Source of the DNA: Actinomycetota bacterium
GTDB lineage: Bacteria; Actinomycetota; Coriobacteriia; Anaerosomatales; D1FN1-002
Direction: 5' to 3'
DNA length: 8,054 bases
Assembly (NCBI GenBank): GCA_005774595.1
Contig: VAUM01000065.1
Span: 1 to 8,054, forward strand
Of the stretch, positions 4,679-8,054 are shown piece after piece. The position numbers were made by a program, and so were the translations under genes. Each line of letters starts with the position of its first letter. Position 1 is the first letter of the stretch. The notes under the pieces are model-generated. The model worked only from the letters and a program-made list of their open reading frames with translations, was not told where the DNA came from and made no database searches.

Positions 4679-6040
4679 CTACGCCAGCGCCGAGAGGTCC
4701 GGGTCGGCCGGATACGGCGCGACCGGCTCCATGAACAGGAAGCCCTGCGCGTAGCGCACGCCCAAGGCCCGGAGCGTGTCGAGCTCCGCCCTGGTCTCGA
4801 CCCCCTCGGCGACCAGCTTCACGCTGATGCGGTCGGCGAACATCACGAGCGACTCGACGAGGTGCTTGCGGACCTGGTCGGTGTCGATGTCGCGCACGAG
4901 CGACAGGTCGATCTTGAGCCACTCCGGCCGGACCTCCGCGAGCACCTGCAACGAGCTGTAGCCCGCACCGGCGTCGTCGACGGCGAGCGCGAAGCCCAGC
5001 GTGCGCAGGTGCTCGAGGGTCGCACGGAACGACCGGAAGTCCTCGATGGCGCGCCGCTCGGTGATCTCGAGGACGATCTGCTGCGGCGCGAGGCCGGCGT
5101 CCGCGAGCACCGAGCCCAGCACGATCTCGCGCAACTCGGGGTCGGCGACCGCCTCGGGCTCCATGTTGATGAAGATCAGCCGATCGTCCGGGATGGACGA
5201 GGCGACCTGGATGGCCTTGCGCCGGCACAGCCGCTCGAGCCGGAACACGAGGTCGGCATCGTACGCCGTCTCGAACAGCTTGTCGGGGCGCTCGAACTCG
5301 CCGCCCTCCGGTCCGCGCGAGAGCGCCTCGTAGCCGACGACGCTCATGTCCTTCAGGTCGATGACCGGATGGACGAGCGTGGACACCAGCTCGCCGTCGA
5401 TGATCTCCTTCAGGCGCGCGCGGCGCTGCTCGGCGTCGACGGCCTCCCGGTCGTGGCTCTCGGAGAGCGCCTGGTCGAGGCCCTCGTGCACGAGGCGCTC
5501 GAGGCGCACGTTGTCGTCACGCTTGATGATCGACGAGCCGGCGTAGCAGCCGAACTTGCGGAAGAGCGCGGGCTCGATCGTCTTGGCGAGCTCCTCGTGG
5601 ACGCGCTGCTCGACACGCTGGGTGAGCACCTCGAGAGCGTCCTGGTCCATGGTGAGGCTGTTGCGCGGAGGGGACAGCACGATCACGAAGGAGTTCCCCG
5701 ACACCATCAGCTCGGCGAGGATGTCCGAGTCGCGCAGGTCGGTGCCGGTGATCTCCTCGAGCGCCTCGCCGGTCCTGCGCATGACGTCGTCGAAGACGCG
5801 CCAGCCGTAGATCTCCTCGATGCGGCTGTAGCGCACGACGTTCAGGCACAGCAGCGAGACCTCGCCGCGCTCCTCGAGCAGCACCTTGATACGCGGGAAC
5901 AGCAGCGGCGCGGTGGGCAGGCCCGTGACCGCGTCGAACAGCAGCCCGCGGATCTCGGGATGCGCCTCGATCGCGGTGGCGAGCTCGAGCCACGACTCGA
6001 GCAGGTGGTCCCGGGCCCTTTCGATGCGTTCGTTCTGCAT
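4679..6040 (-). CDS. c-di-GMP phosphodiesterase-like protein, degenerate GGDEF plus EAL
   Basis: The 453-residue soluble protein has a helical start (1-30), a GGDEF-like region (about 31-195) and an EAL domain (about 205-445). In the first, FDAVTGLPT near 35-43 is the usual domain entry, but the active loop reads SGNSF (114-118) instead of GG[D/E]EF, so cyclase activity is unlikely; it may bind GTP or serve in dimerisation. The EAL domain keeps the catalytic set: EAL (238-240), Asn292, Glu325 of LEITE, Asp355-Asp356 of VDDAGAGYSSL, Lys376, Glu412 of AEGVET and Gln432 of QGFLF. It should hydrolyse c-di-GMP to pGpG. No signal peptide or membrane segment is present. The ATG at 6040 has AGGGGAG just upstream. 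It follows the glycoside hydrolase by 53 bases and precedes selD by 16. Confidence 0.92.
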   Translation of the reverse strand: MQNERIERARDHLLESWLELATAIEAHPEIRGLLFDAVTGLPTAPLLFPRIKVLLEERGEVSLLCLNVVRYSRIEEIYGWRVFDDVMRRTGEALEEITGTDLRDSDILAELMVSGNSFVIVLSPPRNSLTMDQDALEVLTQRVEQRVHEELAKTIEPALFRKFGCYAGSSIIKRDDNVRLERLVHEGLDQALSESHDREAVDAEQRRARLKEIIDGELVSTLVHPVIDLKDMSVVGYEALSRGPEGGEFERPDKLFETAYDADLVFRLERLCRRKAIQVASSIPDDRLIFINMEPEAVADPELREIVLGSVLADAGLAPQQIVLEITERRAIEDFRSFRATLEHLRTLGFALAVDDAGAGYSSLQVLAEVRPEWLKIDLSLVRDIDTDQVRKHLVESLVMFADRISVKLVAEGVETRAELDTLRALGVRYAQGFLFMEPVAPYPADPDLSALA

Positions 6041-6058
6041 GCCGCTCCCCTGTCCCCC

Positions 6059-6082
6059 AAAGACGACGCTCCAAGCGCCGTC
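6059..6082 (-). terminator. possible weak terminator or attenuator after the glycoside hydrolase gene
   Basis: On the minus strand a 9-bp stem with one G-U pair (6074-6082 pairing with 6062-6070) and a 3-base loop is followed by only three T residues (6059-6061) before a G-run that forms the next gene's ribosome binding site. It begins 11 bases after the TAA stop of the hydrolase. The short T-run suggests partial termination at best, allowing read-through into the EAL gene. Confidence 0.4.
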
Positions 6083-6093
6083 GAGTCTAGCGC

Positions 6094-8054
6094 TTACTCG
6101 TACGTTATGCGCAGCGCGGCCGTCCCGTTCGGCTCGAGCGGGACCCCGAACGACACGTCGCCCACCGGTGCGGGCTTGCCGCCGCGCACGTCGGCGATGG
6201 AGCGCGCCGGCCGGTCGAACGTCAGCCCGGCGGTGGCCTTCTCGGGCGCGTGGTTGAGCAGCAACAGGATGTCGTCCGACTCGCCGTTGAGCAGCGCGAC
6301 CTCGACGCTCGGGTTGTCGCAGGCGAGCGGCGCACCGCACCCCGCGGCCCGCGCCACGGCGCCGTAGACCGATCGCAGCATGCGCTTGGCGGCGGCCGGA
6401 GGCGCCCACGGGTCGCCCTGCGCGAACGCCCGCTCCATCGGGACGGCGACGAACGCCGCGCGGCCCTGCCCGTAGGTGTTGAGCGTCAGCAGCGGCGAAC
6501 CCTTCGCGTCGGTGGCCACGACCGTCGCGCCGCCGTGCCCGAGCAATGCGAAATGCGCGACCTCGAGCGGCGCGTCGAACGACACGAGCGGCCCGAGCAT
6601 GTCGGGCTGCGCGACGCGGCACGACAGCGCCGGCCTCGCACCGTGGTCGCCGAGGAACTCGACGCCGAAGACCTCGCGGACCAGGGGGTCGGCGTCGCCG
6701 CCGCCGTACGAGTAGACGAGCGAGCCGCCGCCCTGCACGAACGCGGCGAGCCGCTCCCAGGTCGCCGAGGACATGTGGAAGACGCTCGGCACGATGAGCA
6801 CGGTGTAGGCCGACAGCTCGTCGTCCTCGCGCGCGACGGTGACCGGGACGTGCGCCTCCTTCGCGGAGATGTACGCCTGCAGGCAGGAGCGCGGGTCGTA
6901 CAGTCCCGCGAGGTTGGGCAGCGGGTCGTAGCGCTCGGAGGGGATGAGCACCGCCGTGCGCTCGGGAAGCAGCGTGTAGCGCTTCAGGTCGACGTGCGCC
7001 GCGACCTTCACGAACGACTTGACCTCGTTCCACGAGGGCTTCTCGCGCCCCTCGGTGTCGGTGACGCCGACGAGCACCTCCCACGGGTCGCGGAAGTACG
7101 GCTCGCGCCGCTCGACGTCCAGGTCGCGGTAGCGCCGCAGCACCACGCCGGCCGCGCGGTTCATGAGCGCGGCGTACAGCACGGTGCGCACGTACGCGGC
7201 CTCCTCGGCGGGCGAGTTGTCGAGCGACTGCACGCCGACCTCGTCGAGCACGACCGGCAGGCCGCGGGACGCCGAGCGCAGCAGGAAGGTGTCGATGTAG
7301 GTCGCCGGTCCCGAGGTGATCGGACCTTCGGCCGCGTACGCGCGGTACGACGCGGTCACGTGGGAGACGGCGAACTCGCCCTCGTCGATGGCCGCGCGCG
7401 GGTCGACGGCGTTGGCGCGGAAGAGCGTCTCGGGATCGGCCGACACGATGATCGGCCGCTCGGTGTCGACCTCGCGGATGGCGTCACGCATCGTACGCGC
7501 CCACTCCGCGAGCGCGGCCGTGTCCTCGAAGCCGGACAGGAACGCCTCGTTGGCGAGGTCCCACGCGAAGATGATCGTCTCGTTGCGCAGGCGGTTGACC
7601 ACCTTCTGGACGAGCGCGACTTGGCGCTGCACGAGGTACTGGTCGGTGCGCGGGTCCCGCTTCTTGCCCCACGGCACGTCGTTCATCTCGGCGAGGCGGT
7701 CGTCGGCGAAGAAGGTCACCAGCACCTGCAGCTTGCGCTCGCGCGCGCCGCTGACGAGCTCCTCGAGGCGGTCGAGCGCGTGCTCGTCGTACTGGCCGAC
7801 CTGCGGCTCGAGCATCTTCCACGAGATGAAGAGGCGCACGAGCGTCAGACGCGCCTCGTCGAACGCGTCGAAGTCCTCCTCGAAGGGGCGCTTGTACCAG
7901 TCGCCCCACGCCTCGGTCTCGGCGTCGAGCGGCCAGTACGCCACGCCAACCGGGAAGACCGGGTTGCGCCGCGGCGCCTTGGGCACCTCGACCGGCTCGG
8001 CCGCCGGCTCGGGAGGCGGAGGCGGCGTAGCAGGAGCTGCGGGCTTGCGCGTCG
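6094..8054 (-). CDS. glycoside hydrolase with GH5-like barrel and GH42-like C-terminal domains, N-terminus cut off
   Basis: The visible 653 codons encode a multidomain sugar hydrolase. A (beta/alpha)8 barrel starts near codon 7960 with VGVAYWP and spans about 310 residues; its acid/base Glu is in WDLANE (codon 7546-7548) and the likely nucleophile Glu in PVVLDEVG (codon 7240-7242), typical of clan A retaining enzymes. Then comes a Rossmann-like domain with VLIPSERYDP, VLIVPSVFHM and GGGSLVYSYGG, like the middle domain of GH42 beta-galactosidases, and a small beta-sandwich ending in LEPNGTAALRI. A GTG at 7984-7986 has no Shine-Dalgarno, and the frame stays open to the edge through a Pro/Ala/Glu linker with five consecutive prolines, so the true start is outside. 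The linker suggests another domain or a membrane anchor. The substrate cannot be read from the sequence; a beta-linked gluco-, galacto- or manno-configured polysaccharide is plausible. Confidence 0.85.
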   Translation of the reverse strand, partial: TRKPAAPATPPPPPEPAAEPVEVPKAPRRNPVFPVGVAYWPLDAETEAWGDWYKRPFEEDFDAFDEARLTLVRLFISWKMLEPQVGQYDEHALDRLEELVSGARERKLQVLVTFFADDRLAEMNDVPWGKKRDPRTDQYLVQRQVALVQKVVNRLRNETIIFAWDLANEAFLSGFEDTAALAEWARTMRDAIREVDTERPIIVSADPETLFRANAVDPRAAIDEGEFAVSHVTASYRAYAAEGPITSGPATYIDTFLLRSASRGLPVVLDEVGVQSLDNSPAEEAAYVRTVLYAALMNRAAGVVLRRYRDLDVERREPYFRDPWEVLVGVTDTEGREKPSWNEVKSFVKVAAHVDLKRYTLLPERTAVLIPSERYDPLPNLAGLYDPRSCLQAYISAKEAHVPVTVAREDDELSAYTVLIVPSVFHMSSATWERLAAFVQGGGSLVYSYGGGDADPLVREVFGVEFLGDHGARPALSCRVAQPDMLGPLVSFDAPLEVAHFALLGHGGATVVATDAKGSPLLTLNTYGQGRAAFVAVPMERAFAQGDPWAPPAAAKRMLRSVYGAVARAAGCGAPLACDNPSVEVALLNGESDDILLLLNHAPEKATAGLTFDRPARSIADVRGGKPAPVGDVSFGVPLEPNGTAALRITYE

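Noticed and set aside
4391..6367. Plus-strand open frame of 658 codons
   Set aside because: It lies antisense to the EAL protein gene, with His/Arg/Leu/Glu-rich composition and no recognisable domain; the minus strand encodes a well-conserved protein here.
1..8054. CRISPR arrays, tRNA or rRNA genes, insertion sequences
   Set aside because: No spaced direct repeats, cloverleaf-like segments, transposase motifs or terminal inverted repeats were seen; the window is filled by protein genes with short gaps.

Overview
The window is very GC-rich, and every convincing gene lies on the minus strand, read from the right edge to the left. It looks like an anaerobic, high-GC bacterium. The gene content (selenoprotein SelD, selenium-type YedE, YedF-type sulfurtransferase modules, remnants of a double-cubane-cluster reductase and its activase, c-di-GMP turnover) fits an actinobacterial Coriobacteriia-like lineage best. 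That placement is inference from gene content and composition, not proof.

Layout in transcription order: (1) a glycoside hydrolase entering from the right edge (6094-8054), with a GH5-like barrel, a GH42-like middle domain and a Pro/Ala/Glu-rich linker at the cut edge; (2) a c-di-GMP protein with a degenerate GGDEF and an intact EAL domain (4679-6040); (3) selD (3727-4662), whose true N-terminus lies beyond an in-frame TGA that must be selenocysteine, and whose last 33 codons lie beyond an in-frame TAG; (4) a 169-codon chimeric ORF (3035-3544) joining the first 48 residues of an HgdB-type reductase to the C-terminal part of its HgdC-type activase; (5) yedE, the putative selenium transporter (1729-3009); (6) a TusA/SirA-like protein (1497-1718); (7) a DsrE-like protein equal to the C-terminal half of YedF (1012-1350); (8) an eight-helix membrane protein (46-894); (9) possibly the first codons of another gene at the left edge.

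Genes 3 to 7 form a selenium-metabolism cassette. SelD makes selenophosphate, YedE probably imports or exports a selenium or sulfur species, and the TusA-like and DsrE-like proteins, normally one fused YedF, probably carry persulfide or perselenide. selA, selB, selC and mnmH are not in the window.

The most notable observations are the Sec codon that hides the SelD start, the in-frame TAG after which a perfectly SelD-like tail resumes, and the apparent in-frame deletion fusing reductase and activase. The last two lie about 330 bp apart, so they may reflect decay of the locus, a sequence or assembly error, or recoding. Between them is an AT-richer gap with a possible promoter overlapping a perfect 8-bp inverted repeat.
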